Positions 1-9,628 of a DNA stretch of 64,000 bases are shown piece by piece. This DNA is from Bradyrhizobium acaciae (lineage in GTDB: Bacteria > Pseudomonadota > Alphaproteobacteria > Rhizobiales > Xanthobacteraceae). A program made the translations under genes and the position numbers. The notes under the pieces were generated by a model, which saw nothing but the letters and a program-made list of their open reading frames with translations, was not told the origin of the DNA and searched no databases. Numbering within the stretch: position 1 is the stretch's first letter; every line of letters begins with the position of its first letter. The stretch spans positions 20,100-84,099 of the forward strand of contig NZ_JACMYK010000018.1 of the NCBI RefSeq assembly GCF_020889785.1, written 5' to 3'.

Positions 1-1
1 C

Positions 2-193
2 CATCAGGCCGAATGGTTGGCGACGCGCTTGGGCGAACCGCTCGATACCGAACTGCTCTATGCGTTTGCGGAATTCGGCAGCAACGAAGCCGGGAGCGCC
101 GACAGCATCTCAAAGGCCTGGCCGACGATTGCCGATCAGGCCGAACTGAAGATGTTCCTGGCCCGAAGTCGGCTGTTTTTCGATGCAGGCTAG
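2..193 (+). CDS. C-terminal end of an unidentified protein (partial)
   Basis: The reading frame is open from the window edge to a TAG at 191-193 and gives about 63 residues, rich in acidic and aromatic residues and ending in FFDAG. Its codon use looks like real coding sequence (GC-rich third positions, no rare-codon clusters). Its stop overlaps the stop of the convergent dehydratase gene by two or three bases, a tight packing normal for real gene pairs. I do not recognise the family from the tail alone. By position it may belong to the same polysaccharide locus, but that is inference only. Confidence 0.55.
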   Translation, partial: HQAEWLATRLGEPLDTELLYAFAEFGSNEAGSADSISKAWPTIADQAELKMFLARSRLFFDAG

Positions 194-1266
194 GTCCCGT
201 ACCGCGATATCTGCGCACGCATAAGTTCGAGCGCGTCCTTGCCGTTCGCGAAATCCGCATACCATTGCGCCGTCCAGGCAATCGTCTCATTGGCGTCGAG
301 CCGCGGCCGCCATTGCAACGTCTTGGCAGCAAGAGCGCTGTTGATCCGCAGTGTCTGCTTTTCCGGTGGGAATGAGCCCGACGCCTGCTTCCAGGCCCGT
401 CCATTGCCCAGTCCTTCGCCGATTGCCGCCGCCACCTGGGCGACCGACATTGATTCATCCGTCAGCGGACCAAAGTTCAGCGAGGGCGGATCGGCTGCAC
501 CTCTGTTGGCGAGGTATTCGGCAAAGCCAAGGTAGCCGGTGAGGCAGTCAAGCACATGTTGCCAGGGCCTGGTCGCCGCAGGATAGCGCAGTTCAACCGG
601 CACGCCTTTTTGCGCGGCCCTGTAGAGGTCGGGAACGAGTCGGTCGCTGGAAAAATCGCCGCCACCAATCACGTTGCCGCCGCGCGCCGAGGCCAGAGGC
701 ACCCCGAGCGGTGCAAAGAAGCTCTCGGCGTAACTCCGGACCACGATTTCGGTCGCGCCCTTTGACGCGCTGTAGGGATCTGAGCCGCCCAGCGGGGCGC
801 TCTCGGGAAACGCCAGGCCGGTCTCGGTATTCGCATAGACCTTGTCACTGGTCACGGTCAGAATCGCCTGCAATCCCGCGCTGGCGCGCAGCGCTTCCAG
901 CAGGTTCACCGTACCCATGACATTGCTGGCGAAGGTTCCGACCGGGTCGCGATAGCTTTCCCGAACCTGCGCTTGTGCAGCCATATGCAAAACGATCTCG
1001 GGTTCGGCGGTTTTGCAAATTTCGGTCACTGCCGCCATGTCGCGCAGATCGACATGGTGGCTGTCGATCGCCACGCGCTGCCCGATGGTTTGCCAAAGAT
1101 TGGGTTCGGTCTGGGGGGCTAAGGAAAACGCGGTTACCTTCGCGCCGAGATCGGCCAGCATCACACTGGCCCACGCGCCCTTGAATCCGGTATGCCCGGT
1201 CAGGAGGATGCGCCGGCCGCGCCAGAAGCTCGGGGTCAAGATCGCTTTCCCCGCCGCGGACCACAT
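190..1266 (-). CDS. rfbG: CDP-glucose 4,6-dehydratase
   Basis: An extended short-chain dehydrogenase of 358 residues, the usual length for RfbG/DdhB. The Rossmann NAD-binding start is visible near residue 22 as LLTGHTGFKGAW, the version typical of CDP-glucose dehydratases. The catalytic YSASK (Tyr-x-x-x-Lys) follows about residue 165, after SDKVYAN. The enzyme converts CDP-glucose to CDP-4-keto-6-deoxyglucose, the entry to dideoxy and branched deoxy sugars in lipopolysaccharide. It is the last gene of a minus-strand run with two glycosyltransferases 22 bases and about 1.1 kb upstream, supporting a surface-glycan role. No clear ribosome site precedes the ATG, so the start is the weakest part of the call. 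Confidence 0.88.
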   Translation of the reverse strand: MWSAAGKAILTPSFWRGRRILLTGHTGFKGAWASVMLADLGAKVTAFSLAPQTEPNLWQTIGQRVAIDSHHVDLRDMAAVTEICKTAEPEIVLHMAAQAQVRESYRDPVGTFASNVMGTVNLLEALRASAGLQAILTVTSDKVYANTETGLAFPESAPLGGSDPYSASKGATEIVVRSYAESFFAPLGVPLASARGGNVIGGGDFSSDRLVPDLYRAAQKGVPVELRYPAATRPWQHVLDCLTGYLGFAEYLANRGAADPPSLNFGPLTDESMSVAQVAAAIGEGLGNGRAWKQASGSFPPEKQTLRINSALAAKTLQWRPRLDANETIAWTAQWYADFANGKDALELMRAQISRYGT

Positions 1267-1288
1267 GGTGTGAAAAGTGCTGACATCA

Positions 1289-2284
1289 TTATTTGCTTTG
1301 ATCTGCGGAGATATTCGTGGCGGTCTCGACCGTCACCAGCGGCCTGAAGCGGACTTGCTGATAAATGCGGCTCACATATTCCCCGATAATGCCCAGGAAG
1401 ATTGCATTCAGGCTGATGCCAAATAGCATAACGACGATGAGCGTCGCAAAGCCGCTCGGCCACGATTTGCCCCGCAGCAGCGCCTCGACGACATAAAAAA
1501 GCCCCAGCAGAAAGACGGCGACCGAGATCAGGAGGCCGGCATAGGATGCAAGCCGCAGCGGAAGAACCGAGTGCCCGATGATCCCGTCAAGGGCAAAGCC
1601 GACCAGCTTCCGCACCGGGAATTTGCTGCGGCCGTGTATCCGCTCTGTCCGGTCGTAGGGAATGCCGGTCTCGCGCGCGGCAAATGAGGAGATGACGCCG
1701 CGGACGTACGGGTTGTAGTCGTTCAGCTCCTTGAGGCGGTCGATCACGGATCGATCGACCAAGCGGAAGTCGCCGGCGTCGCGGGTGATTGGATCATCGG
1801 AAATGTGGCTGAGCAGCGCGTAAAATGCGCGGCGACCGAGCGTGAGCAGTCTTGCTTCCTCGCGGCGCCGGCGCAAGCCCACGACCACATCATGGCCCTT
1901 TTCCCAAAGCGCAATGAATTGCGGAATCAATTCCGGCGGATCCTGAAGATCGCAATCAATCTGAATCGCCGCATCACCGGATGCGTTTCGGTAGCCGGTC
2001 AGCAGCGAGCGCTGAAAACCGTAGTTGCGCGTGAAGCGGATCACCTTGACCCTGTGGTCGATCTTGGCAAGTGCAGCGAGATGTTCGAACGTTCGATCCT
2101 CGCTGTGATTGTCGGTGAAAACAAACTCCAGATCGTATTGGGGTAGGTCTTTGAAAATAGCAGTCAGTGCGGCGTAGGCGCGATCTACATTGGCTTCTTC
2201 GTTGTAGACGGGCATGACGAGGGAGATCAGCCGTCGTGTGTTCGGCTCTCGCTCAGGTGTGCCCGTATCGACGTTGCTGCTCAT
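1289..2284 (-). CDS. GT2 family glycosyltransferase, GtrB/DPM1-like
   Basis: A protein of 331 residues with a GT-A fold start, SLVMPVYNEEANV near residue 22, the acidic IDCDLQDPPELI around residue 108 (metal and donor binding), and RNYGFQRSLLTGY between them. Two C-terminal hydrophobic segments (about residues 235-262 and 270-300) match the undecaprenyl-phosphate glycosyltransferases of the GtrB/ArnC/DPM1 type. These move a sugar from a nucleotide donor to a polyprenyl phosphate on the cytoplasmic side of the inner membrane. Such lipid-linked sugars feed GT-C enzymes, and a large multi-membrane-span protein of that type is encoded just upstream. The sugar cannot be told from sequence. Confidence 0.85.
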   Translation of the reverse strand: MSSNVDTGTPEREPNTRRLISLVMPVYNEEANVDRAYAALTAIFKDLPQYDLEFVFTDNHSEDRTFEHLAALAKIDHRVKVIRFTRNYGFQRSLLTGYRNASGDAAIQIDCDLQDPPELIPQFIALWEKGHDVVVGLRRRREEARLLTLGRRAFYALLSHISDDPITRDAGDFRLVDRSVIDRLKELNDYNPYVRGVISSFAARETGIPYDRTERIHGRSKFPVRKLVGFALDGIIGHSVLPLRLASYAGLLISVAVFLLGLFYVVEALLRGKSWPSGFATLIVVMLFGISLNAIFLGIIGEYVSRIYQQVRFRPLVTVETATNISADQSK

Positions 2285-2370
2285 GTCAGGTCGTTGCTGT
2301 TAGTGCAAACGAGATTTCTAGGTGAGCCGGCCAAGATATGCAACTCTTGGAACGAACGGCCGCGCGGGCG

Positions 2371-4227
2371 TCAGTGTTGGTCGTCAGAAGGTTTGGTGGG
2401 CTTTCGCTTATAAACCTTCAGGGTCGGCCCGACGCGGGGCTTGTCGATCGGCTGCCAAATCCCCTCCAAGAGGGTGAGCGAGGATCTCACCCGAGATTCA
2501 AGGCTTCGCCATGGTGTGAGATATACCGGCGAGGAGGCCGTCGCCCCGCTGGACTCGGGAGCGATTTCCTTGACGAAGGTAATTCCCTCTGCTGCGGTCG
2601 GGCCGGGGGCCGGGGTTGGAATCAGAGCCTGGTACATCAGCATCGAAAACGGATTGGGATCGTCGGCAGCGAGGTGTTGGGTCTCGATCAGCTTGGCGTA
2701 GTGCGGGCTTCCATAGAGGCTGCTCGAAAGGACGATATATTCGGGATCGAGAGCATTGACGCCGCTCCAGGTCAGCACGCCTCCATACATCTTGGCGTTC
2801 TTGAATATCTTTGGATCGAAATAGCCAAGATCGTCGAACACGATGCGGGCATCCGGCGGTATGCCGCCTTTGGCCGCCCAGTCGTTCAGTGCCAGCAAGG
2901 TGCTATCGTGATGGTGGAGCGCGAGAGTCTGGTTGACCAGTGCGAAGACGCGGTCGGTGCCGAGGTAAAGCGTTGCAAGGAAAACGAAGGTGACTGTGAT
3001 TGGAGGTGCCAGGCGCCCGAACGGTTTGGCGAGAATAAACCTCAGCCATGTTACGACGAAATCGAAGCTAAGCATCGCCATCAGAGGCAGCGCGACCAAA
3101 GCGTACCCGACAATGACCCAAAGCTTGCCGAGAAGAGCATAGTAGGCAATCTGAGACAGCGAGAGTATGGCGGCCAGGAAGAGGGCTCGTTTGCGCGTCG
3201 TCGAGAAGCCGCCGAACAGCCCGTGCAGTAATCCTGCCACTGCCAACGCTGAAGCAAGCGGGCCGACGTAGTCGTAGATCGCCTTTATCCAATCCCAGGG
3301 CGTGAACGTCCCCAGGGGCCCACCCGAGCTGCCGACGATCTGCCATTGCGCGATCCAGGACTGGACGTAGTACGGCGTAATGACTGCGTAGGGATTCGTA
3401 CCGATCCAGCCCACCAGGGCGGCTGCTCCGAGGACGGCAATTCGCTGGGCAACGACCTTCGTGCCCCATTCGTGAGCACCTGTCGCACGAATTCCCATCA
3501 AGAGCGCAGCCGTTGCTAACGGTACCGTCCACGGTCCTCCAAACTTCGTCCCCTGCACCAGACCACAAACCATTCCCAAAGCGGCGAGGCTTGAAAGAGA
3601 CCCATCGTCTGAATGGCGCAGAGCAAGTCCGAGTGCCAGGAGCCCGAAATAGATCTGAAGCGTATCCGGATGAATATTCGTCATGTAGTAGATAAAATAG
3701 CCATCCGTCAGCAAGGCGGCGCAGGATAGTATTCCGACAACAACACCCGCATGCCTCTTTGCAAAATTGTAGACGAAGAGCAGGCTCATCAACGCGGCGA
3801 GCATCGATATCGTTCTGAGGATAATGGGAGCAGTTGGAAAGGCAGGGAGTCCAACCAGGTGCGCCGTCGCGTAGAAGGGAAAGGCGATGTCGAACATCAC
3901 CGCGCCGTAGTAGACGATGTTGTTGTATCGAAGCGTTCCCCAATATGCCGGGATTTTCTTGAAGGCGTCGGCTGTCGGATCCAGGTAGTTGGCAGGGTTG
4001 CCGAAGGGCTTGGCGACCGTACCATCGAGTGCCAGCGTCATCCATGGTTCATCGTTGGAGAACGCTGCCAGCAATTGAGGGTTATCAGTGTTGCGTGGAA
4101 CAAGCGAACCGATGCCGATCAAACCCAAGATAAGAATGGGTGCGATATATCGATCCAGGCGAGCATGATCGCAAACAACCTGTAGTATAATCCGAAAGGG
4201 AAGTGCCCAAGCCAAAGTTCTTTGCAA
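2371..4227 (-). CDS. multi-span membrane glycosyltransferase, GT-C/GT39-like
   Basis: A protein of 618 residues with roughly ten to eleven hydrophobic segments spread over residues 25-400 and a soluble C-terminal domain of about 190 residues. The first periplasmic loop carries NDEPWMTLALDG (about residue 78); an acidic pair in this loop is typical of GT-C enzymes such as ArnT and PMT, which use polyprenyl-phosphate sugars. The neighbouring GtrB-like enzyme would supply that donor. The start is a TTG with GGAGAAGG close upstream. I would call it a dolichyl-phosphate-mannose-mannosyltransferase-like protein of unknown acceptor. The exact family assignment is inferred from topology. Confidence 0.65.
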   Translation of the reverse strand: MQRTLAWALPFRIILQVVCDHARLDRYIAPILILGLIGIGSLVPRNTDNPQLLAAFSNDEPWMTLALDGTVAKPFGNPANYLDPTADAFKKIPAYWGTLRYNNIVYYGAVMFDIAFPFYATAHLVGLPAFPTAPIILRTISMLAALMSLLFVYNFAKRHAGVVVGILSCAALLTDGYFIYYMTNIHPDTLQIYFGLLALGLALRHSDDGSLSSLAALGMVCGLVQGTKFGGPWTVPLATAALLMGIRATGAHEWGTKVVAQRIAVLGAAALVGWIGTNPYAVITPYYVQSWIAQWQIVGSSGGPLGTFTPWDWIKAIYDYVGPLASALAVAGLLHGLFGGFSTTRKRALFLAAILSLSQIAYYALLGKLWVIVGYALVALPLMAMLSFDFVVTWLRFILAKPFGRLAPPITVTFVFLATLYLGTDRVFALVNQTLALHHHDSTLLALNDWAAKGGIPPDARIVFDDLGYFDPKIFKNAKMYGGVLTWSGVNALDPEYIVLSSSLYGSPHYAKLIETQHLAADDPNPFSMLMYQALIPTPAPGPTAAEGITFVKEIAPESSGATASSPVYLTPWRSLESRVRSSLTLLEGIWQPIDKPRVGPTLKVYKRKPTKPSDDQH

Positions 4228-4728
4228 AGCCTTCTCTCCGAGGCGCTCAATGGGCTATCGCAGCTTGTTTGCCATTCTGCAAGACGTTCACGTGCTTCAT
4301 TCAATGGGTGTCCCGTGTCATCTGATACTCGAGTGCGTCGCAAGGACTGGTCACTGACAATCTCGATGGCCGCGGAAGATCTTGTTCGTTCGGTTTGTAG
4401 CTTGGAAACAGGTAGCTTGCGCTTATACCTTCGTCTCCGTCATAAGCCCGCGGAGTGAAACGGCGGAGCTCCTTCGCGACCTCATTCGCAGGCGCTGAAA
4501 AATCTCCGGAGCGTGTGCAGGCAGTTCGTGACCTGTCACAAAAATGTAACGACCGACCCGGGGCCTCCTTTCATTTTGAGAAGGGGAGAACCGTCGGATG
4601 TTCAATTCAATCGCTACGTCGCAAACTTGCGGCGCCATCGTCCGGCGCTTGATCGCGGGGGCCGGTGTTGCTTGCGGTGCATCCGATGCTATCGCACACC
4701 GTCAGCAATCCGCTGGCGAACGAGCGCC
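4228..4728. other. intergenic stretch without a supported gene
   Basis: About 500 bases between the membrane glycosyltransferase start and the mobA stop. It must hold the promoter of the minus-strand polysaccharide genes. One plus-strand frame starts at an ATG at 4598 after a purine-rich GAGAAGGGGAG, but its residues look random after the first 30 and it runs into the 3' end of mobA. No tRNA, repeat or strong hairpin was seen. Confidence 0.5.
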
Positions 4729-5361
4729 TCAGCCTCCGTCAAGCGCGGCGAGGCGGTCGGCTTCCGCGATGTCTTCAACGGTGTTGGCGTTGAAGAACGG
4801 ATCGAGCGGTTCGGTCGGCCACTCCACGGTTGCGAGTGGGTAGCGCGCGGTCCAGCGATCGATCTTGCGCACGTCCTCCTTGACCAGCGCATGGCGCAAC
4901 TCGCTCCGCAGGCGCACGCTCCAGAGGCCGATGACCGGATGCGTCTGCCCGCCGGATGAGGCGACCGCGAGCTCGGCATTCTCGGCGACGCGCGCTCGCT
5001 CCAGGCGCGCGACGAGATCGCGCGGCAGAAACGGACAGTCGCCCGCCGCGCTCAGCACCCATTTCGCGTCGGGCCGGTTGGTTGCGGTCCAGTCGAGCGC
5101 GGCGAGGATGCCGGCGAGGGGGCCGGGATAGTCGGCGACATCGTCGGCGACGACGGGAAGGCCGAACGCGGCGAAGCGCGCGGGATCGCCATTGGCGTTG
5201 ATGATCAGCCCGCCGCATTGTGGCGCGAGGCGGTCGATCACCCGTTGCAGGATGGTGCGACCGGCGATCTTGCGCATCGGCTTGTCGCCGCCGCCCATCC
5301 GCCGCGCCAGCCCGCCGGCGAGCAGCACGCCCGGGATGCCAGTCCCCGGAATATCAGTCAT
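4729..5361 (-). CDS. mobA: molybdenum cofactor guanylyltransferase MobA
   Basis: A protein of 210 residues from the ATG at 5361. The nucleotidyltransferase signature [17 protein letters not shown] lies at the N-terminus, with [16 protein letters not shown] and [10 protein letters not shown] following in MobA order. It joins GMP to molybdopterin in the cytoplasm to give the guanine dinucleotide cofactor used by the DMSO-reductase family, including formate dehydrogenases. The start overlaps the fdhD stop by eight bases (translational coupling), so the two are one operon. A longer frame runs 28 codons further upstream inside fdhD, but those residues are arginine-rich antiphase sequence and are rejected. 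Confidence 0.93.
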   Translation of the reverse strand: MTDIPGTGIPGVLLAGGLARRMGGGDKPMRKIAGRTILQRVIDRLAPQCGGLIINANGDPARFAAFGLPVVADDVADYPGPLAGILAALDWTATNRPDAKWVLSAAGDCPFLPRDLVARLERARVAENAELAVASSGGQTHPVIGLWSVRLRSELRHALVKEDVRKIDRWTARYPLATVEWPTEPLDPFFNANTVEDIAEADRLAALDGG

Positions 5362-6238
5362 GGTCGGTCTCGCCCTTGCGCTTGTGACGCATCGATTCCT
5401 CTTCGACATAGTCGAGGTTCTGGTCGTAGACGATCCGCGCCTCACCCGACAGCGCGATGAAGCGTTTGCCGCGGGCGCGCCCGACCAGCGTCAGCCCGAC
5501 CTGCCGCGCCAGATCGACGCCCCATGCGGTGAATCCGGAGCGGGAGACCAGGATCGGGATGCCCATCCGCACCGTCTTGATCACCATCTCGGAGGTCAGC
5601 CGCCCGGTGGTGTAGAGAATCTTGTCGGCCGGATCGACATTGTGGCGATAGATCCAGCCCGCGATCTTGTCGACGGCGTTGTGCCGGCCGACATCCTCGG
5701 TGTAGCAGACCGGCGTCGCCTCCTTGCACAGCACGCAGCCGTGGATGGCGCCGGCTTCCAGATAGAGCGACGGCATCGTGTTGATGGTGTGCGTCATCTG
5801 GTAAAGCCAGGAGGTGCGCAGCTCGGCCTTCGGCAACGCGACCTTTTCGACGGCTTCGAGCAGGTCGCCGAACGCGGTGCCTTGGGCGCAGCCCGAGGTC
5901 TGCGTGCGCTTCTTCAGCTTCGCCTCGAAATTGGTGTGGTGGGCGGTGCGCACCACGACGACCTCCAGATCGTCGTCATATTCGACCTCGGTGACGACGT
6001 CGTCGTATTTCAGCATGTTCTGATTCAAGAGGTAGCCGAGCGCGAGGTATTCGGGATAGTCGTTGATCGTCATCATCGTGACGATCTCCTGCGCGTTGAG
6101 GTACAGCGTCAGCGGCCGCTCGACCGGTACCTTGATCTCGGTCCGCGCGCCCGTCTGATCGACGCCGATGACGCGCTCCGTCAGGCGCGGGTCATCCGGA
6201 TCAGGAACAATGATGGGAGCGGTGGTCTTCTCGGTCAC
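5354..6238 (-). CDS. fdhD: formate dehydrogenase accessory sulfurtransferase FdhD
   Basis: FdhD passes sulfur from IscS to the bis-MGD cofactor of formate dehydrogenase, a step needed for activity. The sequence shows [12 protein letters not shown], the Cys pair of GCVLC followed by [11 protein letters not shown] (hallmark of the family), [11 protein letters not shown] and [13 protein letters not shown]. The start is uncertain: the frame extends further upstream without homology. GTG codons at 6238 and 6262 are the best candidates, the former giving VTEKTTAP and about 294 residues, close to the usual 270-290. It diverges from moeA and overlaps mobA, so three cofactor genes sit beside the dehydrogenase they serve. 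Confidence 0.92.
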   Translation of the reverse strand: MTEKTTAPIIVPDPDDPRLTERVIGVDQTGARTEIKVPVERPLTLYLNAQEIVTMMTINDYPEYLALGYLLNQNMLKYDDVVTEVEYDDDLEVVVVRTAHHTNFEAKLKKRTQTSGCAQGTAFGDLLEAVEKVALPKAELRTSWLYQMTHTINTMPSLYLEAGAIHGCVLCKEATPVCYTEDVGRHNAVDKIAGWIYRHNVDPADKILYTTGRLTSEMVIKTVRMGIPILVSRSGFTAWGVDLARQVGLTLVGRARGKRFIALSGEARIVYDQNLDYVEEESMRHKRKGETDHD

Positions 6239-6423
6239 TGATTGACGTCCCGACGGGTTCACATGGCAACGGAGCTGGGGATATAAGCACGATCGGAGAC
6301 CAACTGGCCACTTTCCGCCGGGTTGCGGGAACTGCCACGGACGGGTTCGGCTTGAGAGATGACACCGCAATTCGCGATCCGGATTGAGCGGACCTTGTCG
6401 GTAGCCGAGGACTGAGGGACATC

Positions 6424-7677
6424 ATGGCGCAGCTTTCGGATGACTGCTTCGCATTCGGCGGACCGATGATGTCGGTCGACGAGGCCGTCGCGATCATCGC
6501 CGCGCGCGTCAAGCCGGTCGGCGAGACGGAGACCGTTGCCCTGGTGGACGCCGACGGACGCATCCTCAGCCATGACGTTGCCGCGCCGCTGCCGCTGCCG
6601 CCTTTCAAGAACTCCGCCGTCGACGGCTACGCGGTATCAGGTGCTGATTTGCCGGCGAGCGGCGAGCGCGCGTTTCCGGTCGCCGGGCGTGTGCAGGCAG
6701 GGGCGCCGGCGCAGTCCGCGCGGCCCGGCCAGGCGGTGCGGATCTTTACCGGTGCGCCGATGCCCGAGGGCACCGACACGGTGTTCATGCAGGAAGACGT
6801 GCGGATCGATGATGCCGGCAACGTGGTCCTGCCGTCCGGCCTGAAGGTCGGAGCCAATGTGCGTCCGGCCGGCGAGGACATTGCACGCGGTCATGTCGCG
6901 TTGGCATCGGGCCGGCGGTTGCGGCCGCAGGACGTCGCGGTCGCGGCGGCGTTCGGGCTGACCACGCTCGATGTGGTGCGGCGGCTGCGCGTCGGGGTGT
7001 TCTCCACCGGCGACGAACTGGCCGCGCCGGGCGGCGCGCGCACGGAGGCGCAGCTGTTCGATTCCAACCGTTTCATGCTGATGGCGATGTTGCGGCGGCT
7101 TGGTTGCGAAGTCGGCGATCTCGGCATCCTGCGCGACGAGCGGGCCGAACTCGCGGCCGCGCTGAAGCAGGTCGCGCGACGCCATGACCTGATCCTGACC
7201 ACCGGCGGTGTCTCGACCGGGGAAGAGGACCACGTCAAGGCCGCCATCGAGCAGGCCGGCTCACTGGTGCTGTGGCGGATGGCGATCAAGCCGGGCCGTC
7301 CGGTGGCGATGGGAATCATCGACGGCACGCCGCTGATCGGCTTGCCCGGCAATCCCGTGGCGAGCTTCGTCACGTTCGTCCACGTGGTGCGGCCGACCGT
7401 GCTGGCGCTCTCGGGCGCGGTGCCGTCTCCGCTGCTGCCGATGCCGGTCCGGGCGGCCTTCAGCTACAAGAAAAAGAGCGGGCGCCGCGAATATGTCCGC
7501 GCCTCGCTGCGACGCGCTGCGGACGGATCGCTGGAGGCGACCAAGTTTCCCCGCGAAGGGGCCGGTCTGCTGTCGTCGCTGGTCGACACCGATGGGCTGA
7601 TCGAACTCGGCGAGTCCGTCGTGCGGGTCGAGCCGGGCGATGCCGTCGGCTTTCTCGGTTACGCCGATCTGCTGTGA
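6424..7677 (+). CDS. moeA: molybdopterin molybdenumtransferase MoeA
   Basis: A protein of 417 residues, normal for MoeA. Motifs in order: PPFKNSAVDGYAV (about 60-72), RIFTGAPMPEGTDTVFMQED (about 104-123), GVFSTGDEL, DSNRFML, and the molybdopterin-binding TTGGVSTGEEDHVK near residue 260 followed by GLPGNPVASFV. It inserts molybdate (or in some systems tungstate) into adenylylated molybdopterin. It diverges from fdhD with about 185 bases between them and lies 200 bases upstream of the formate dehydrogenase genes in the same direction, so it is probably expressed with them. Confidence 0.93.
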   Translation: MAQLSDDCFAFGGPMMSVDEAVAIIAARVKPVGETETVALVDADGRILSHDVAAPLPLPPFKNSAVDGYAVSGADLPASGERAFPVAGRVQAGAPAQSARPGQAVRIFTGAPMPEGTDTVFMQEDVRIDDAGNVVLPSGLKVGANVRPAGEDIARGHVALASGRRLRPQDVAVAAAFGLTTLDVVRRLRVGVFSTGDELAAPGGARTEAQLFDSNRFMLMAMLRRLGCEVGDLGILRDERAELAAALKQVARRHDLILTTGGVSTGEEDHVKAAIEQAGSLVLWRMAIKPGRPVAMGIIDGTPLIGLPGNPVASFVTFVHVVRPTVLALSGAVPSPLLPMPVRAAFSYKKKSGRREYVRASLRRAADGSLEATKFPREGAGLLSSLVDTDGLIELGESVVRVEPGDAVGFLGYADLL

Positions 7678-7879
7678 GAGCGCAGATGCGGCCGTCCTCG
7701 CGATTTGAAATTCAGATCAGTCGATAGGTAAACATTAACAACAGCCTGCGCGGCAACCGGACGCTCCTGGAGGCGTTCTAAATCTGCTTGCCTGTGGCAT
7801 GCCAGAGAATAGAGTTGAGTTGAACCGACGCAATTCGTGCAAAGCGGAGTTCCAAGACGCGGTTTCAAGGCGAGGATTC

Positions 7880-9592
7880 ATGAGCCAAGGCGACGGTCAC
7901 AAGGTCCGCGCGTTCGAGCATCCCGGACAGGGCAGGAAGCGGGCGAAAGCCACGCCCAAGGGACGCCAGGTCGACCCTGCGGCCGCCCATGAGATCGAGG
8001 CGCTGCTCGCCGACCGGCCGAGACAGCGCGATATGCTGATCGAGTACCTGCATCTGATTCAGGATAAGTACCATCAGATCTCGGCGGCGCATCTGGCTGC
8101 GCTCGCCGACGAGATGAAGCTGTCATTCGCCGAAGTGTTCGAGACCGCGACCTTCTATGCGCATTTCGACATCGTGAAGGAGGGTGAGCCTGACATCGCG
8201 CCGCTCACCGTGCGCGTCTGCGATTCGCTGACCTGTGCGATGCTCGGCGGCGAGAAGCTGCTGAAGGATCTGCAGAACCGCGCCGGCCCCGGCATCCGCG
8301 TCGTGCGCGCGCCGTGTGTCGGCCGCTGCGATACGGCGCCTGCCGCAGAGGTCGGCCACAACTTCGTCGATCATGCGACTGTCACCAACGTGCTCGCGGC
8401 GGCGAAGAGCGGCGACACCCATGTGCATCTCCCGAGCTATATCGAGTACGACGCCTATGTCGCCGACGGCGGATACAAGCTGCTGACGCGGCTGCGCTCG
8501 GGCGAGCTGCCGCGGGAAGACCTGTTGAAGGCACTCGACGATGCGTCGCTGCGCGGCCTCGGCGGCGCCGGTTTCCCGACCGGCCGCAAATGGCGCGCCG
8601 TGCTCGGCGAGCCCGGGCCGCGGTTGATGGCGGTCAACGGCGACGAAGGCGAACCCGGCACGATCAAGGACCGCTATTATCTCGAGACCGATCCGCATCG
8701 CTTCCTCGAGGGCATGCTGATCGGCGCCCACGTGGTCGAGGCGCCCGAGATCTACATCTACATCCGCGACGAATATCCGGCCTGCCGCGAGATTCTCGCC
8801 CGCGAGATCGCAAAACTTCCGCCCGGCGGTCCGACGCTGCATCTGCGGCGCGGTGCCGGCGCCTATATCTGCGGCGAGGAATCCTCGCTGCTGGAATCGA
8901 TCGAGGGCAAGCGCGGCCTGCCACGGCACAAGCCGCCATATCCGTTCCAGGTCGGGCTGTTCGGCCTGCCCACGCTGATCAACAACATCGAGACCTTGTG
9001 GTGGGTTCGCGACATCGTCGAGAAGGGCGCCGACTGGTGGAAGAGCCACGGCCGCAACGAGCGCCACGGCCTGCGCAGCTTCTCGGTGTCGGGACGCGTC
9101 AAGGATCCCGGCGTTAAGCTCGCGCCGGCCGGCATCACCTTGCGCGAACTGATCGACGAGTTCTGCGGCGGCATGGCCGACGGCCACACCCTGCAGGCCT
9201 ATCTGCCGGGCGGCGCGTCCGGCGGCATCCTGCCGGCGTCGATGGACGACATCCCGCTCGATTTCGGCACGCTGGAGAAATACGGCTGCTTCATCGGCTC
9301 TGCCGCCGTCGTCGTGCTCTCGCAGGCCGATGACGTCAGGGATGCCGCGTTGAACCTGATGAAGTTCTTCGAGGACGAGAGCTGCGGGCAATGCACGCCC
9401 TGCCGCGCCGGAACCGAGAAGGCGGCGCTGCTGATGCAGCAGCCGGTCTGGGACAAGGAGCTGCTCGACCAATTGAGCCAGGCGATGCGCGATGCGTCGA
9501 TCTGCGGCCTCGGTCAGGCGGCCTCCAATCCGCTGACCTCAGTGATCAAGTATTTTCCGGACGGCTTTCGTCCGCAGCAAGCCGCCGAATAG
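7880..9592 (+). CDS. fdh1B: NAD-dependent formate dehydrogenase beta subunit (fused NuoE/NuoF-like)
   Basis: A protein of 570 residues from the ATG at 7880, chosen because AAGGCGAGG precedes it and the family begins about here. A further 27 upstream codons lack homology. The N-terminal thioredoxin-like NuoE/FdsG half (residues 1-170) has 2Fe-2S ligands CDSLTC and CVGRC. The C-terminal NuoF/FdsB half has GLGGAGFPTGRKW (FMN and NAD site), GEEsSLL, and the 4Fe-4S ligands ESCGQCTPCRAG with a last Cys in SICGLG. It takes electrons from the alpha subunit and reduces NAD+. The single-chain FdsG-FdsB layout matches the two-subunit FDH1 of Methylorubrum extorquens. Confidence 0.92.
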   Translation: MSQGDGHKVRAFEHPGQGRKRAKATPKGRQVDPAAAHEIEALLADRPRQRDMLIEYLHLIQDKYHQISAAHLAALADEMKLSFAEVFETATFYAHFDIVKEGEPDIAPLTVRVCDSLTCAMLGGEKLLKDLQNRAGPGIRVVRAPCVGRCDTAPAAEVGHNFVDHATVTNVLAAAKSGDTHVHLPSYIEYDAYVADGGYKLLTRLRSGELPREDLLKALDDASLRGLGGAGFPTGRKWRAVLGEPGPRLMAVNGDEGEPGTIKDRYYLETDPHRFLEGMLIGAHVVEAPEIYIYIRDEYPACREILAREIAKLPPGGPTLHLRRGAGAYICGEESSLLESIEGKRGLPRHKPPYPFQVGLFGLPTLINNIETLWWVRDIVEKGADWWKSHGRNERHGLRSFSVSGRVKDPGVKLAPAGITLRELIDEFCGGMADGHTLQAYLPGGASGGILPASMDDIPLDFGTLEKYGCFIGSAAVVVLSQADDVRDAALNLMKFFEDESCGQCTPCRAGTEKAALLMQQPVWDKELLDQLSQAMRDASICGLGQAASNPLTSVIKYFPDGFRPQQAAE

Positions 9593-9628
9593 GCGGGCCG
9601 GGCAGGGCGAATTTCGACGAGGATTCAA

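Noticed and set aside
4598..4843. Possible small gene with a purine-rich ribosome site upstream of mobA's 3' end
   Set aside because: The translation becomes Ser/Arg-rich and overlaps the conserved end of mobA in antisense; no family recognised.
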